Shown here: one piece after another, positions 6,318-7,159 of the stretch | Position numbering within the stretch: the first letter of the stretch is position 1 | How the letters are laid out: every line of letters starts with the position of its first letter | NCBI GenBank assembly: GCA_947178235.1 | Contig: CAMWXQ010000054.1 | Coordinates: 1-7,159, forward strand | DNA length: 7,159 nt | Origin: an uncultured Muribaculaceae bacterium | GTDB taxonomy: Bacteria > Bacteroidota > Bacteroidia > Bacteroidales > Muribaculaceae | Reading direction: 5' to 3' | The notes under the pieces: generated by a model | Told to the model about the DNA's origin: nothing | Seen by the model: only the letters and a program-made list of their open reading frames with translations | Databases searched by the model: none | Program-made: the position numbers and the translations under genes

Positions 6318-7159
6318 TTACTCTGTGGTCTGGATGGTGTCGGCGCCCTTGGCTGCCATTGCCTTCTGATTGCGGATGATGAGGACGCGGTTCCAGATAA
6401 CGGTCACGAGGGTGAGGATCACGAGGAGGCCTGCGCCGATCCATTTGAGACCCATTGTGCACTGGTAGATGACCCATGCGAGGGGGCTCGAAGCGAAGTC
6501 GAGGCTGCCACCCTCGAAGCCTGCGGGGATAGCCACGGCGGCGTCTTGCGTAGCGGCATACACATCCTTGGCGGCAAGGGTGAAGGCGGGGGCGAGGTTG
6601 GTGACCATGTAGAGGCCGAGGGTGAGGACCACGAGGCCGATGATGAAGGTCTTGACCACGGAGCCCTTGGTGTACGGGAGCACGAGGGGGAAGATGTAGA
6701 ACATACCCGCGAGCGAGGCGAGGGGGAGGAACTGGTTGCCGGGGAGTACGACGGCCAGGACAAGGGTCACGGGGATCAGCAGGATGGAGACCACGAGGGT
6801 GGTCGGGTGGCCGATGACAAGCGCGGGGGTCATGCCGATGTTGAGGCCGTCGGCACCCTTGAACTTGCGGGCGATGAGCTGACGTGTAGCCTCGGAGATG
6901 GGACGCAGACCCTCGATGAAGAGGACTGTGACGCGGGGGATGAGTTCCATGACGGCACCCATCTTGATGCCGAGGCCGAGGATGTAGGGAATCTTGTCGA
7001 CGAGCTCGGTGCCGGTGGTGCAGGTGAGGCAGCCGATGACGATGCCGACGACGACACCGAGGAAGAGGGGCTCGCCGAGCAGGCCGAACTTCTTCTTCAA
7101 GCCCTCGGCATCGATTTCGAGGCGGTCCATGCCGGGAATCTTGTCGAGGACCTTGTTGA
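6318..7159 (-). CDS. Galactitol-type PTS permease, EIIC component (GatC family), N-terminal part outside window
   Basis: The reading frame continues past the ATG at 7130 to the window edge (codons for NKVLDKIPG precede it), so this is the C-terminal 279 or so residues of a longer membrane protein. It aligns well to the second half of E. coli GatC: DKIPGMDRLEID, KKFGLLGEP, LIPRV...EGLRPISE, GMTPALVIGHPTT, VVLPGNQFLPLASLAG and SSPLAWVIYQ all have clear counterparts. Counting from the Met at 7130, hydrophobic segments lie near residues 21-39, 112-130, 133-152, 158-178 and 229-249, followed by a charged cytoplasmic tail. In enteric bacteria GatC takes up galactitol, phosphorylated through GatA and GatB. 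Here the downstream kduI and kdgK suggest a uronate-pathway substrate, which is inference. No EIIA or EIIB gene is visible, and most Bacteroidetes lack EI and HPr, so it may work as a non-phosphorylating transporter. The start and any upstream partner are unseen. Confidence 0.85.
   Translation of the reverse strand, partial: NKVLDKIPGMDRLEIDAEGLKKKFGLLGEPLFLGVVVGIVIGCLTCTTGTELVDKIPYILGLGIKMGAVMELIPRVTVLFIEGLRPISEATRQLIARKFKGADGLNIGMTPALVIGHPTTLVVSILLIPVTLVLAVVLPGNQFLPLASLAGMFYIFPLVLPYTKGSVVKTFIIGLVVLTLGLYMVTNLAPAFTLAAKDVYAATQDAAVAIPAGFEGGSLDFASSPLAWVIYQCTMGLKWIGAGLLVILTLVTVIWNRVLIIRNQKAMAAKGADTIQTTE

Noticed and set aside
7128..7130. ATG at 7130 as the start of the permease
   Set aside because: The upstream codons continue the GatC-like sequence (NKVLDKIPG aligns with the E. 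coli IEKIPG region), so this Met is internal.

Overview
The window looks like a chromosomal segment of a fairly GC-rich gut-type Bacteroidales, and Muribaculaceae-like is my best guess. The reasons are a type IX secretion (T9SS) C-terminal sorting domain, start codons without Shine-Dalgarno sequences, signal peptides of the AxA|Q kind, and enzyme sequences resembling Bacteroidales homologues. This assignment is inference from sequence character; no search was run.

Layout. On the + strand, bases 1-416 hold the 3' end of a secreted protein carrying a T9SS type A sorting domain. It is followed 21 bases later by a 447-residue exported protein of unknown function (438-1781) that seems to be built of three degenerate beta-sandwich-like units. 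A short convergent intergenic region (1782-1885) carries a GC-rich palindrome and a strong intrinsic terminator. Everything after that is on the - strand. In transcription order it holds: the C-terminal part of a galactitol-type PTS membrane permease (EIIC, GatC family; cut by the window end), kduI (5-keto-4-deoxyuronate isomerase) with an N-terminal signal peptide, a 106-base intergenic region with overlapping inverted repeats, an NfnA-like FAD/[2Fe-2S] subunit, an NfnB/GltD-like iron-sulfur flavoprotein, and kdgK (2-keto-3-deoxygluconate kinase).

How the genes may work together. KduI and KdgK are two steps of the pathway that takes the unsaturated uronate released from pectin, glycosaminoglycans or similar polysaccharides to 2-keto-3-deoxy-6-phosphogluconate. 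The reductase (KduD) and the KDPG aldolase are not in the window. The EIIC-type permease directly upstream of kduI is a plausible uptake route for an uronate-pathway sugar, although no phosphotransfer partner is visible. The pair in the middle is a redox module: it could be an NADH-dependent ferredoxin:NADP+ oxidoreductase (Nfn) or an NADPH-dependent glutamate synthase-like enzyme, and it may balance NADH/NADPH for the pathway.

Most unusual points: a KduI that appears to be exported, though the family is cytoplasmic; an EIIC permease in a phylum that mostly lacks the PTS; an NfnA-like subunit with a degenerate nucleotide-binding loop, separated from its partner by one in-frame stop codon; and two copies of a palindrome with a constant GGGATGAATCCC core in different intergenic regions. 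I found no RNA gene, CRISPR array, insertion sequence or phage gene.
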